This document shows, in pieces, positions 9,056 to 17,493 of a stretch of 64,000 nt of DNA. Below the pieces are notes generated by a model. The model was not told the origin of the DNA. It saw only the letters and a program-made list of their open reading frames with translations, and ran no database searches. The first letter of the stretch is position 1. Each line of letters opens with the position of its first letter. Made by a program: the position numbers and the translations under genes. The DNA is taken from positions 62,001 through 126,000 of the forward strand of contig NZ_JAQISN010000003.1 of NCBI RefSeq assembly GCF_037450285.1. The letters are read 5' to 3'. The stretch is from Erwinia sp. SLM-02. GTDB taxonomy: Bacteria; Pseudomonadota; Gammaproteobacteria; Enterobacterales; Enterobacteriaceae.

Positions 9056-9105
9056 TTTTGCGTAGCTCTACGCAAAAGTGCAGCTAAATGATGTAACGTT
9101 ACATC
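9056..9105. promoter_or_regulatory. Two perfect palindromes upstream of sfsB
   Basis: Positions 9056-9077 form an inverted repeat with 10-bp perfect arms (TTTTGCGTAG / CTACGCAAAA) and a 2-bp centre. Positions 9090-9105 read GATGTAACGTTACATC, a perfect 16-bp palindrome. Both look like dimer-binding operators. Which protein binds is unknown; autoregulation by SfsB is one possibility. Confidence 0.5.
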
Positions 9106-9158
9106 GGTCAGCGGTTTTTGGAATGCACAGCGGCGAGTCGGCGCTCGAAGGAAGGGTG

Positions 9159-9182
9159 AAATGCGCGGATTTCCGCGCATTT
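9159..9182 (-). terminator. ispB terminator hairpin
   Basis: Ten-bp perfect arms (AAATGCGCGG / CCGCGCATTT) with a 4-nt loop lie 5 bp beyond the ispB stop. The T-tract on the minus strand is short (ATTTC), so termination may be partial. Confidence 0.65.
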
Positions 9183-9186
9183 TTAA

Positions 9187-10161
9187 TTAATATTCGCGTT
9201 GTACTGACATGTGCGCAAGGGCTTCAAGCGCGCTACGCCAGGGCGATTCTGGCAGCACCTGCAGGGCTGTAATGGCTTTATCCGCTTCGTGCTCAGCGGC
9301 CTGGCGCGTCCATTCCAGTGAACCACATTGATTCATCGTTTCCAGAACGGATTCCAGTAAATGGCGCCCGTTACCTTCTTCAATGGCTTGACGGATCATG
9401 CTGGCCTGCTCGGGGTTTCCGTTACGCATGGCATGCAGCAGCGGCAGCGTTGGTTTGCCTTCGCTGAGATCGTCACCCACGTTTTTACCCAGGGTGGCAC
9501 CGTCAGCACTGTAATCCAGTAAATCGTCGATCAGCTGGAAAGCCGTGCCGATGTAGCGGCCATAATCCTGTAAAGCCTGCTCCTGCTCCGCGGTGGCACC
9601 GGCCAGGATCCCGGAAGATTGCGCGGCCGCTTCAAATAAACGCGCCGTTTTGCTGTAGATAACCCGCATATAACTTTCTTCGGTAATATCCGGGTCGTTG
9701 CAGTTCATCAGCTGCAGAACTTCCCCTTCGGCAATCACGTTAACCGCTTCTGACATCAGCGCCAGAACCCGCAGCGAGCCGAGGCTGGTCATCATCTGGA
9801 AGGCGCGAGTATAAATAAAATCGCCAACCAGCACGCTGGCCGCATTGCCAAATGCAGCATTGGCCGTGGCTTTGCCACGGCGCATATCTGACTCGTCGAC
9901 CACATCGTCATGCAGCAGCGTGGCGGTGTGAATAAATTCGATCAGTGCCGCCACGGCGATGTGCTGCTTGCCATCGTAATTATTGATAGCGCGTGCAGCC
10001 AGAACGGCGATCATCGGGCGGATGCGTTTACCACCGCCGCTAATAATGTAATGGCCCAGCTGATTGATAAGGGATACGTCCGAGTTCAGCTGGTCGAGTA
10101 TTGTCGCATTGACATCCGCCATATCCTGCGCGGTAAGTTCATTTATCTGTTCTAAGTTCAT
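9187..10161 (-). CDS. ispB: IspB, octaprenyl diphosphate synthase
   Basis: IspB extends farnesyl diphosphate to octaprenyl diphosphate, the side chain of ubiquinone-8 and menaquinone-8, and is essential in E. coli. The two aspartate-rich motifs of trans-prenyltransferases are present: LLHDDVVDESD near residue 82 and LIDDLLDY near 210. The 324-residue length is close to the E. coli 323. It diverges from rplU across 262 bp, the standard arrangement. Side-chain length cannot be read from sequence alone. Confidence 0.97.
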   Translation of the reverse strand: MNLEQINELTAQDMADVNATILDQLNSDVSLINQLGHYIISGGGKRIRPMIAVLAARAINNYDGKQHIAVAALIEFIHTATLLHDDVVDESDMRRGKATANAAFGNAASVLVGDFIYTRAFQMMTSLGSLRVLALMSEAVNVIAEGEVLQLMNCNDPDITEESYMRVIYSKTARLFEAAAQSSGILAGATAEQEQALQDYGRYIGTAFQLIDDLLDYSADGATLGKNVGDDLSEGKPTLPLLHAMRNGNPEQASMIRQAIEEGNGRHLLESVLETMNQCGSLEWTRQAAEHEADKAITALQVLPESPWRSALEALAHMSVQREY

Positions 10162-10423
10162 CAGTCTGTTCAGCTATCGCTCGCTCAGTTTGCTGGTATG
10201 ATAAGCGCCTTTACGCGTGCCTGTGGCATGAAATGTATGACAGATTGTACTTGAAAAACACGATGGTGAAAGCGTCCCATTCACGTTGCGTTTTTTTTCT
10301 GCAATACAGCGTAACTGGCACTTGTCATTGGCGGCGAAGTTGCGTAGAATTCGCGCCCTATTGTGAATATTTATAGCGCAGCCTGATAATCAAAAAAAGG
10401 CAAGCGCGAGAGCGGAGTTTTAT

Positions 10424-10735
10424 ATGTACGCGGTTTTCCAAAGTGGTGGTAAACAACACCGAGTAAGCGAAGGTCAGACCGTTCGCCTGGAAAAGCTGGA
10501 CATCGCAACCGGCGAAACCATTGAGTTCGACCAGGTTCTGATGATTGCCAACGGCGAAGACGTTAAAATCGGCGCGCCTTTAGTTTCAGGTGGCCTGATC
10601 AAAGCGGAAATCGTTGCTCACGGTCGTGGCGACAAGATCAAGATTGTTAAGTTCCGTCGTCGTAAGCATTACCGTAAGCAGCAGGGTCACCGTCAGTGGT
10701 TCACTGATGTGAAGATCACTGGCATCAGCGCCTAA
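10424..10735 (+). CDS. rplU: Ribosomal protein bL21
   Basis: bL21 is a 23S rRNA-binding protein of the large ribosomal subunit. The 103-residue product (MYAVFQSGGKQHRV to the basic KFRRRKHYRKQQGHRQ tract) has the family length. A modest ribosome binding site (AGCGGAG) precedes the ATG. It forms an operon with rpmA 15 bp downstream. Confidence 0.98.
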   Translation: MYAVFQSGGKQHRVSEGQTVRLEKLDIATGETIEFDQVLMIANGEDVKIGAPLVSGGLIKAEIVAHGRGDKIKIVKFRRRKHYRKQQGHRQWFTDVKITGISA

Positions 10736-10750
10736 GAGGAGATCTGACAA

Positions 10751-11008
10751 ATGGCACACAAGAAAGCTGGTGGCTCGACCCGTAACGGTCGTGACTCCAA
10801 TGCAAAACGTCTGGGCGTAAAACGTTTCGGCGGCGAATCAGTTCTGGCTGGTAGCATCATCGTTCGTCAGCGTGGTACTAAATTCCACGCAGGTACTAAC
10901 GTTGGCTGCGGTCGTGACCACACCCTGTTTGCAACTGCAGACGGCAAGGTCAAATTCGAAGTTAAAGGCCCGAACAACCGTAAATACATCAGCATCGTTG
11001 CTGAGTAA
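10751..11008 (+). CDS. rpmA: Ribosomal protein bL27
   Basis: bL27 sits near the peptidyl transferase centre, and its N-terminus contacts tRNA. The 85-residue protein starts MAHKKAGGSTRNGRDS, without the cleavable N-terminal extension seen in Firmicutes. AGGAG lies 10 nt upstream of the ATG. A strong terminator follows. In E. coli this operon continues into yhbE and obgE; here yhbE is a remnant. Confidence 0.98.
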   Translation: MAHKKAGGSTRNGRDSNAKRLGVKRFGGESVLAGSIIVRQRGTKFHAGTNVGCGRDHTLFATADGKVKFEVKGPNNRKYISIVAE

Positions 11009-11056
11009 GGTTTTCGAGCCGCAGAGTGGCTTCCATGCCACTTCTTGCTGCGAAAT

Positions 11057-11090
11057 GAAAAGCCCCGCATTCTAAGTGCGGGGCTTTTTA
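11057..11090 (+). terminator. rplU-rpmA terminator
   Basis: The hairpin AAGCCCCGCA / TGCGGGGCTT with a short loop is followed by TTTTTA. It separates rpmA from the yhbE remnant and obgE. Confidence 0.9.
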
Positions 11091-11107
11091 CATTCTGCCT
11101 GCTGGGA

Positions 11108-11439
11108 ATTTCACTGCGTCGACTGGCCTCGCAACAGATCCTGTTTTTGCTGTACACTTTATGTTCAGTAGTGTTGCTGCCGGTGATGAGGATCCCTCTC
11201 CTCGGGCGGGTGACATTGTTCGGCGTAACGATGACGCTGACGTCTTTTTAACGCTGATGTTTTCAGAATTATTATCGCCTGACTGGCCCGAATTTTGCCA
11301 TTCCGACACCGAAGCCTCTGGCTTCACCGGAGCAACTAACGTGGCGTCAGGTGCCATATTTTCCGCAATGGGTCATCGCTTATGGCCACGGCGGAGCAAT
11401 CCCGTTCCGGTGCAGTGGCACCGGGCCACGGGCGAATGA
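11108..11439 (+). pseudogene. yhbE: Decayed remnant of yhbE (EamA/DMT-family permease)
   Basis: E. coli has yhbE, a DMT-family inner-membrane permease of about 321 residues, between rpmA and obgE. Here only pieces of its C-terminal half survive, in shifted frames. In one frame LRRLASQQILFLLYTLC (about 11111-11162) matches the E. coli LRRLASPQILFLLYTLC, and TLTSF (about 11236-11250) matches the later TLTPLF. The next frame continues with LTLMFSELLSPDWPEF and GAIFSAMGHRLW, matching FSDLLSLAWPDF and GAMYSAIGHRIW, and ends in GE-stop as in E. coli. About 200 N-terminal codons and roughly 40 internal codons are gone. No functional product is expected. Confidence 0.88.
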
Positions 11440-11455
11440 GTGACGGAGAAGTAAA

Positions 11456-12634
11456 ATGAAGTTTGTTGATGAAGCGACGATCCTGGCAGTAGCAGGCGAC
11501 GGCGGCAATGGCTGCGTCAGCTTCCGTCGTGAGAAGTATATTCCTCGTGGTGGTCCGGACGGCGGTGACGGCGGCGACGGCGGCGACGTTTATATGCAGG
11601 CCGACGAAAACCTGAATACCCTGATTGACTATCGGTTTGAAAAATCCTTCCGTGCGGAGCGTGGTCAAAACGGCCAGAGCCGCGACTGTACGGGGAAACG
11701 CGGTAAAGATATCATTATCAAAGTGCCTGTCGGCACGCGCGTTATCGATCAGGGCACCGGTGAAACCATCGGCGATATGACCCATCATCAGCAGCAGCTG
11801 ATGGTCGCGAAGGGCGGCTGGCACGGGCTGGGTAACACCCGCTTTAAATCGTCCGTAAACCGTAGCCCGCGCCAGAAAACAATGGGCACGCCGGGTGAAA
11901 AACGCGATCTGCAGCTGGAACTGATGCTGCTGGCTGACGTGGGCATGCTTGGCCTGCCTAACGCCGGTAAATCGACCTTCATCCGCGCCGTCTCAGCAGC
12001 AAAACCAAAAGTTGCCGATTATCCCTTCACCACCCTGGTACCAAGCCTGGGCGTGGTGCGCATGGATAACGAACAGAGCTTTGTAGTGGCCGATATTCCG
12101 GGGCTGATTGAAGGCGCTTCCGACGGCGCTGGCCTGGGGATCCGCTTCCTGAAGCACCTTGAGCGCTGCCGCGTACTGCTGCATACCATTGACCTTGCAC
12201 CGATCGATGAAAGCGATCCGGTGGAAAATGCCCGCGTGATCCTCGGCGAGCTGGAAAAATACAGTGAGAAACTGTTCCAGAAGCCGCGCTGGCTGGTTTT
12301 CAATAAGGTCGACCTGCTGGATAACGAAGAGGCTGAAGCGCGCGCGAAGGCGATTGCTGATGCGCTGGGCTGGACCGATAAGTACTACCTGATCTCTGCC
12401 GCGAACCGCGTGGGCGTTACGCCATTGTGCTGGGATATTATGTCCTTCATCAATGCCAACCCGAAACAAGCCGAACTGGAAGCTAAGCAGCCAGAGAAAG
12501 TGGAATTCATGTGGGATGACTACCATCGCCAGCAGCTGGAAGAATCGCAGCCTGTCGTTGAAGAAGACGACGACTGGGATGACGACTGGGACGATGAAGA
12601 CGACGAAGGCGTTGAAATCATTTATCAGCGCTAA
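11456..12634 (+). CDS. obgE: ObgE/CgtA, ribosome-associated GTPase
   Basis: ObgE is an essential GTPase that binds the 50S subunit and links ribosome assembly to growth control. The glycine-rich Obg domain spans residues 1-158 (GGPDGGDGGDGGDV). The G domain follows with G1 GLPNAGKS near 166, G3 DIPGLIEGA near 212 and G4 NKVDLLD near 283. The C-terminus is a highly acidic tail (EEDDDWDDDWDDED). GGAGAAG precedes the ATG. The 392-residue length is normal. Confidence 0.98.
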   Translation: MKFVDEATILAVAGDGGNGCVSFRREKYIPRGGPDGGDGGDGGDVYMQADENLNTLIDYRFEKSFRAERGQNGQSRDCTGKRGKDIIIKVPVGTRVIDQGTGETIGDMTHHQQQLMVAKGGWHGLGNTRFKSSVNRSPRQKTMGTPGEKRDLQLELMLLADVGMLGLPNAGKSTFIRAVSAAKPKVADYPFTTLVPSLGVVRMDNEQSFVVADIPGLIEGASDGAGLGIRFLKHLERCRVLLHTIDLAPIDESDPVENARVILGELEKYSEKLFQKPRWLVFNKVDLLDNEEAEARAKAIADALGWTDKYYLISAANRVGVTPLCWDIMSFINANPKQAELEAKQPEKVEFMWDDYHRQQLEESQPVVEEDDDWDDDWDDEDDEGVEIIYQR

Positions 12635-12644
12635 TCTTCGATGA

Positions 12645-12677
12645 AAACAGGGACGCCACGGCGTCCCTGTTTTTTTT
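12645..12677 (+). terminator. obgE terminator
   Basis: The hairpin ACAGGGACGCC / GGCGTCCCTGT is followed by eight T. It lies 10 bp after obgE. The 99 bp from here to the end of the convergent isochorismate synthase gene show no other feature. Confidence 0.9.
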
Positions 12678-12776
12678 CAGTCGATAATCGCGCTGGTCAG
12701 CGGCGAAACAGCGTAAAGCCGGCCACGCCTGTTCTTGACTCGCGATACCCTGAGGCAGGGGCAGCAGGGCGTGGTG

Positions 12777-13949
12777 TTAATTGAGGCCGAATGCGCGCAG
12801 CATGGTATTTAGTTTAATGCCGGTTTCACGCCATTCGGATTCAGGCGTGGAATCGGGAACAATCCCCGCGCCGGCAAACAGGCGAACCCGGTTTCCGGCA
12901 ACTTTTCCACAGCGGATTGTCACTACCCACTCACCGTTGCCATGCTCATCGCACCAGCCCACGATGCCGCCGAATAAATCACGGTCAAAAGGTTCCAGTT
13001 CTGCAATCAGCCGCATAGCGCTGGCGTGAGGATAGCCACTCAGCGCCGGAGTCGGATGCAGCAGGCAGGCCAGCGAAAGGGCGTTTTCCGCTGCGTGGCG
13101 GGCTTCACCCTTGATCGGGGTGCCGAGATGCCACAGTGTACCGGTACTCAGCAGTGCCGGTTCGGCAGGGAGGGTCAGGTGCCGGCTGCGCGATTGCAGC
13201 ACGTCGCGCAGGGCATCGACCACTACCTGATGCTCATAACGATCTTTTACGGAGTTCATCAGTTGCTCGCCGGCTGCGCGATCCTTTTCCCGGTCGCTGT
13301 CACGCCGGGCCGAACCCGCCAGAGGGTGAGTGTAATAGCTGCGGCCATGCATGCGCAGCAGCAGTTCCGGGCTGGCCCCCAGTAGCGATCCTCCCTGTGC
13401 CAGCGGCACGTGAAAATTGTAGCTGTCGGGATTCTGCTCAATGAGTTTTTTCATCAGGCTATCAACGTCGACAGGTTTTTCCGTCACGATGTCCATCAGG
13501 CGCGAAAGAACCACTTTATCCAGTGAAGAAGAGGCCGTTGCTGCAACAGCCTGACTCACCATCCGCATAAAATCAGGCCGCTCGGGCAGGGCCCGGCGAC
13601 GCAGAATATCATTATGCTCCGGGCCTGGGGGCTGCCGCGGCTGGAAGCTCCTGCGGTCAAAAAAGTGGCTCGTTTCAGGAATAAACAGGGCGGAGGGCTG
13701 GCTGATATCAAAGGGGATGGCACCGACGACGACCGGGTTAACGATCCCCTGACGTTTTGCTTCTGACAGGTGCCGTCTGATTTCGTGTTGAAAACGACCC
13801 GTAATGATTTCGCCTTCACGCGCTGGCGTGCTGATAGTGGTGAAGCAACCTTTCGCGGTGAGGCTACGCCATGGAGACAGAAAGAAAAATCCACTGGCTG
13901 CAGTCTCAGAGGCTATATGCAGCGCGCTTGTTGAAGTTAACAATTCCAT
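12777..13949 (-). CDS. EntC-type isochorismate synthase, orphan
   Basis: This 390-residue chorismate-utilising enzyme most resembles EntC, which converts chorismate to isochorismate for catechol siderophores. Typical blocks are VGAIPFD, DKVVLSRL, NFHVPLAQGGSLLGASPE, PLAGSARR, KDRYEH, CLLHPTPALSGYPH, LEPFDRDLFGGIVGW and RLFAGAGIV. The isochorismate-forming Lys/Glu/Gly set appears intact. No entE, entB, entA, menD or salicylate-forming partner is nearby, so the fate of the isochorismate is unknown. It could feed a siderophore or menaquinone pathway encoded elsewhere. It is convergent with obgE and lies downstream of basS with a 140-bp gap. No clear Fur box was found. Confidence 0.85.
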   Translation of the reverse strand: MELLTSTSALHIASETAASGFFFLSPWRSLTAKGCFTTISTPAREGEIITGRFQHEIRRHLSEAKRQGIVNPVVVGAIPFDISQPSALFIPETSHFFDRRSFQPRQPPGPEHNDILRRRALPERPDFMRMVSQAVAATASSSLDKVVLSRLMDIVTEKPVDVDSLMKKLIEQNPDSYNFHVPLAQGGSLLGASPELLLRMHGRSYYTHPLAGSARRDSDREKDRAAGEQLMNSVKDRYEHQVVVDALRDVLQSRSRHLTLPAEPALLSTGTLWHLGTPIKGEARHAAENALSLACLLHPTPALSGYPHASAMRLIAELEPFDRDLFGGIVGWCDEHGNGEWVVTIRCGKVAGNRVRLFAGAGIVPDSTPESEWRETGIKLNTMLRAFGLN

Positions 13950-14089
13950 TGTGTGGCCTTATTTATAAAATAAATTAAGTAAGAATTGTTATTTAGCGTT
14001 TTACCCTATTTTTGAAGGCTGTTCGTTGATCTGACGGGGTAATTGGGGGAGAACGATGCGCTCAGGGATTATTCCGAAGAAGGGCTGAC

Positions 14090-15148
14090 TCAGTTAAGCT
14101 GCCGGGGAAACCGGCACTGGGCATCAAGGCCGGTGCGATCGCTACGGTTAGTCAGGCTCAGCTGGCCATGATGGATTTGCACGATGCGCTGGACGATATT
14201 CAGCCCCAGGCCGCTGCCGCCAAATCGCTGATCCATTCGGCGGAACGCTTTTACCACCTCCTGAACGTCACCAGCATGAATACCCGGGCCTTCATCACGC
14301 ACAGTGACCTGGCTACCGTTTTCAGTGGCCGCCAGTATCAGCGTGATATTGCTGCCCTGTGGGCTGTAGCGCGAGGCGTTCTCCAGCAGATTTCTCAGCA
14401 GCAGACGCAGCAGAACGGCGTCGCCCTGAACGTGGCTGCCGTGGCTGGTATCTTTAACAATGAGCTGCTGTTGATTCAGGGCCAGCATCTCTTCCATCTC
14501 CAGCCGCAGTGGCTGAACCACGTCCTGCCAGCTGAGGGTTTGGTAGTGACCACTTACCAGCATTTGACCGGCACGTGACAGCATCAGCAACTGCTCGATG
14601 ACATGCATCAACTGATCGACTCGCTCAACCAGCATCGCACCCAGCGGGTTACCTTCCTGCTCCAGCAGTTCCAGATGCAGCCGCAGGCCTGCCAGCGGCG
14701 TGCGTAACTCATGGGCCGCATCTGCCGTAAACAGCCGCTCCTGCTGCAGCGTATGGTCCAGGCGCGCGAGTAGCTGATTCAGCGCACCGGTCACTGCCAC
14801 AATTTCATCCATGTCCGAATGCAGCGGCAGAGGCGTGAGATTATCCGCCGAGCGTGAGGCCAGGCTGCTTTGCAGGGAACGCAGGGGGCGAATTATCCAG
14901 CTGATGGCCCAGAAAGAGAGCAGCAGGGTAAAGCAAACCATCACCAGTGAGGGAAGCAGGAGGGACGCTATCGCTTCACGGATCTCGTTTTCGACATGCT
15001 CATTGCGGGCATGATTGCTCAGCGTTTCATTAACCAGGAAGCCGATCTGTTCCCGGCTTTCATGCCATAACCAGAATGCACTCATCAGCTGACAGCTCAG
15101 CAGAATGAGTGCCAGCATAATCAGCAAACGCCGCCGCATGCTGTTCAT
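14090..15148 (-). CDS. basS: BasS/PmrB, membrane sensor histidine kinase
   Basis: BasS (PmrB) senses Fe3+ and mild acid and phosphorylates BasR to control lipid A modification. Two membrane segments (about 8-28 and 63-84) flank a short periplasmic loop that keeps the family ExxE iron motif (E55 and E58 in NEIREA). A HAMP domain follows, then the phospho-acceptor H146 in DAAHELRTPL, and N, G1 and G2 boxes (LLRNLLENASRYSP, DEGPGIH, GSGLGLNIV). The 352-residue protein aligns end to end with E. coli BasS. Its start overlaps the basR stop by 4 nt. In E. coli the pair follows eptA; here no eptA is adjacent. Confidence 0.93.
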   Translation of the reverse strand: MNSMRRRLLIMLALILLSCQLMSAFWLWHESREQIGFLVNETLSNHARNEHVENEIREAIASLLLPSLVMVCFTLLLSFWAISWIIRPLRSLQSSLASRSADNLTPLPLHSDMDEIVAVTGALNQLLARLDHTLQQERLFTADAAHELRTPLAGLRLHLELLEQEGNPLGAMLVERVDQLMHVIEQLLMLSRAGQMLVSGHYQTLSWQDVVQPLRLEMEEMLALNQQQLIVKDTSHGSHVQGDAVLLRLLLRNLLENASRYSPQGSNITLILAATENGSQVTVRDEGPGIHAGDVQEVVKAFRRMDQRFGGSGLGLNIVQRIVQIHHGQLSLTNRSDRTGLDAQCRFPRQLN

Positions 15149-15807
15149 GCGCGCTCTTCCAGCCTGTAGCCCACTCCACGCACGGTCTTGATGCGATCTT
15201 TGCCCAGTTTGCGGCGAAGATTATGGATATGGACCTCTAACGTATTCGAACTGGTGTCGTCCTGCCAGCTGTAAAGATCCTGCTGCAGCGTTTCGCGGTG
15301 TACCGTCTGGCCAAGGCGCATCAGCAGACGAGTCAAAAGAGCAAACTCCTTTGGCGTGACCTCAACCGGGAGGTTATCGACGGCAACCTGCTGGGAGGAA
15401 AGATTGAGCGTCATATCGCCACGCTCCAGCAGGTTATCGCTGTGTCCCTGATAGCGGCGGATCAGCGCCCGAACGCGGGCTTTCAGCTCCACCAGAGCGA
15501 AAGGTTTCACCAGATAGTCGTCAGCACCGGCATCCAGCCCTTCTACCCGGTCTTCCAGCGCGTCGCGTGCCGTCAGGATCAGCACCGGCAAATCGATCTG
15601 TTCTTTACGCCACTGGCGCAGCAGCTCGGCCCCATCACGATCGGGTAAACCAAGATCCAGCACAATCAGGCTGTACTGACCGCTGCGCAGAAATGCGGCT
15701 GCCTGAGCCGCATTACTTGCACAGTCAACGGCGTAACCTTCCCCGGTCATGGCCAGCGTCAGCCCTTTCTGCAGCAGCTCATCGTCCTCAACAATTAATA
15801 TTTTCAC
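15145..15807 (-). CDS. basR: BasR/PmrA, OmpR-family response regulator
   Basis: BasR (PmrA) is the partner of BasS and activates genes for aminoarabinose and phosphoethanolamine addition to LPS. The receiver domain carries D51 as phosphorylation site (VLDLGLPDRDG), acidic D8-D9 and K in LVKPFAL. The C-terminal winged helix includes VTPKEFALLTRL, NTLEVHIHNLRRKLG and IKTVRGVGYRL. The product is 220 residues. It starts 3 bp downstream of the dacB stop on the same strand, so dacB-basR-basS may be partly co-transcribed. Confidence 0.94.
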   Translation of the reverse strand: MKILIVEDDELLQKGLTLAMTGEGYAVDCASNAAQAAAFLRSGQYSLIVLDLGLPDRDGAELLRQWRKEQIDLPVLILTARDALEDRVEGLDAGADDYLVKPFALVELKARVRALIRRYQGHSDNLLERGDMTLNLSSQQVAVDNLPVEVTPKEFALLTRLLMRLGQTVHRETLQQDLYSWQDDTSSNTLEVHIHNLRRKLGKDRIKTVRGVGYRLEERA

Positions 15808-15810
15808 TGA

Positions 15811-17244
15811 TTAATTATTCCGATAAACGTCCTTATACAGACGGCTTTCAAAACGGACCAGCGGAATGCGGCGCTGACGCTGATCCTCCGGCGGTACAGC
15901 ATAACCGGAGAGGAACTGAACAAACGCCACGCGCTGTCCACTGGCGGTGGTCATAAAGCCAGCCAGGTTATAAACCCCCTGCAGTGACCCGGTTTTAGCC
16001 GAAACTTTACCGTCAACACCCGCTTCGTGCAGACCACCGCGATAGCGCAGCGTGCCATCGTAGCCGGCCAGCGGCAGCATGGAGATGATATTGAGCTGTT
16101 GGTCGTTTTGCGCGATATATTGCAGCACCTGCATCATGGTAGCAGGAGAAATCAGATCGTGACGGGAAAGCCCGGAACCATCGACCTGGATACTGTTACC
16201 CAAATCGATATTGGCTTTCTGGCGCAGGATCTGGCGCACCGCATCTGAACCTGCCCGCCATGTGCCGGGCACGTTGAAGCGCTCATGTCCGATCGTGCGG
16301 AATACCGTATCGGCAATCATGTTGTCTGACTTTTTCAGCATGATTTTCAGCAGATCGCGAAGCGGCGCCGACTGAGTCTGCGCCAGCACGGTGCCGGGCT
16401 GCGTGACCAGAGTCTGGCGCACCAGATGGCCGGTATAATCAATGCCGGCATTTTGCAGTTCAGATTTCAGAATTGCACCGGCATAACTGGCACCGTCCTG
16501 GATGGCGAAGGCCAGGGGCAGGGGTTCTGCGCGCTGGGTCAGGCAGCCGGTGAGCGTGAAGCGATTCAGTTCGCCAGGCACGACATCCAGCTCGCAGTAC
16601 TGCGCATCTGCCGATCCTCTGGCCAGCGTTCGGACTTCACTGAACATATTGACCGGGTACCAGGATGCCACACGAATAAAGGCTTTTTCCCCCGGCGTTT
16701 GCGCGCTGTAGAGCGAAACCGAGAAGCAATTACGATCGACAATCGCTGCACCCGGCGGCGCGCTGAAGCACTGCGTCATATCGTTCCACGGCCAGCCGGG
16801 CGCTTTATCGTGGCTGGCAAACACCGACGTATCAATGACCAGATTACCGGCAACATGCTCCACGCCCTGTTTTTTCAGGTTGGTAACCATATTGCGCAGA
16901 TCCTGGCGCGTCAGGGTAGGATCGCCGCCGAATCGGGCAACCAGATCGCCGCGCAGCGTATTGCCGCTGATGCTACCCTTGCTCTCCAGCTGGGTATTGA
17001 AGCGGTAATCAGGGCCAAGCTGCAGCATGGCGGCCAGCGCGGTAATCACCTTCATTGTACTGGCCGGCAGCGCCATCTGCTGGCTGTGATAATCAATAGA
17101 GGGCGTCGTCGCCCCAATTTTTTGCACTACGAGCGCCAGGTTGGCACCGTCGGGTAGGTACTGTGTGTAGTCTTCGACGGGGGCTGCTTGTGTCTGCAGC
17201 ATAAATGCGCAGCTAAGGCCGGTAACAATTCGTGAAAATCGCAT
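15811..17244 (-). CDS. dacB: DacB (PBP4), D-alanyl-D-alanine carboxypeptidase/endopeptidase
   Basis: PBP4 is a periplasmic class C penicillin-binding protein with DD-carboxypeptidase and DD-endopeptidase activity on peptidoglycan. A signal peptide occupies residues 1-20 (MRFSRIVTGL, ending QTQA). The catalytic triad motifs are S62-T-M-K65, SDN in KKSDNMIAD, and KTG in SAKTGSLQG. The ATG at 17244 gives 477 residues, exactly the E. coli length; a start at 17289 adds 15 unrelated residues. It diverges from greA, whereas the obgE side is separated by the basRS and isochorismate synthase genes. Confidence 0.96.
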   Translation of the reverse strand: MRFSRIVTGLSCAFMLQTQAAPVEDYTQYLPDGANLALVVQKIGATTPSIDYHSQQMALPASTMKVITALAAMLQLGPDYRFNTQLESKGSISGNTLRGDLVARFGGDPTLTRQDLRNMVTNLKKQGVEHVAGNLVIDTSVFASHDKAPGWPWNDMTQCFSAPPGAAIVDRNCFSVSLYSAQTPGEKAFIRVASWYPVNMFSEVRTLARGSADAQYCELDVVPGELNRFTLTGCLTQRAEPLPLAFAIQDGASYAGAILKSELQNAGIDYTGHLVRQTLVTQPGTVLAQTQSAPLRDLLKIMLKKSDNMIADTVFRTIGHERFNVPGTWRAGSDAVRQILRQKANIDLGNSIQVDGSGLSRHDLISPATMMQVLQYIAQNDQQLNIISMLPLAGYDGTLRYRGGLHEAGVDGKVSAKTGSLQGVYNLAGFMTTASGQRVAFVQFLSGYAVPPEDQRQRRIPLVRFESRLYKDVYRNN

Positions 17245-17359
17245 AATCTCGCGGTAACTGACAGGTGATGCTGTCATACTACGGTGCATTGCGGGGGAAA
17301 GTAAACGATGACCCCCAGGGAACTCTGGGGTAAAATACGTATCAAATTGAAAAATAGAT

Positions 17360-17400
17360 CCTGACCTGGAGTTTACTCCGGGTCAGGCTTCTTTTGTTTT
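17360..17400 (+). terminator. GraL-like leader terminator of greA
   Basis: A 12-bp stem with a TTTA loop (17360-17371 / 17376-17387, one G-T wobble) followed by CTTCTTTTGTTTT lies about 95 bp before the greA start. In E. coli the greA leader ends early at such a hairpin to give the small RNA GraL. Position and shape match; the RNA itself is inferred. Confidence 0.72.
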
Positions 17401-17493
17401 AAATCAGTAGAAAGCGCCGCAGAACGCCTTTTCTGCATACCATCCGTCAGGACGACGACACTTTGAACAGGACAGATTTTAAGAGGTATTGAG

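Larger units (their letters stand above)
8880..9186. other. Intergenic region between sfsB and ispB
   Basis: These 307 bp contain no convincing gene. They must hold the sfsB promoter (minus strand) and the end of the ispB transcript. They are AT-rich between 8930 and 9060, then carry two perfect palindromes and the ispB hairpin, listed separately. Confidence 0.7.

Noticed and set aside
11336..11824. A 162-codon minus-strand frame across the obgE start
   Set aside because: It lies antisense to the Gly-rich start of obgE and the yhbE remnant, and resembles nothing known.
13950..14060. Possible Fur box upstream of the isochorismate synthase gene
   Set aside because: The AT-rich sequence was compared with the 19-bp consensus in several registers; the best gave about half the positions, no better than chance for such composition.
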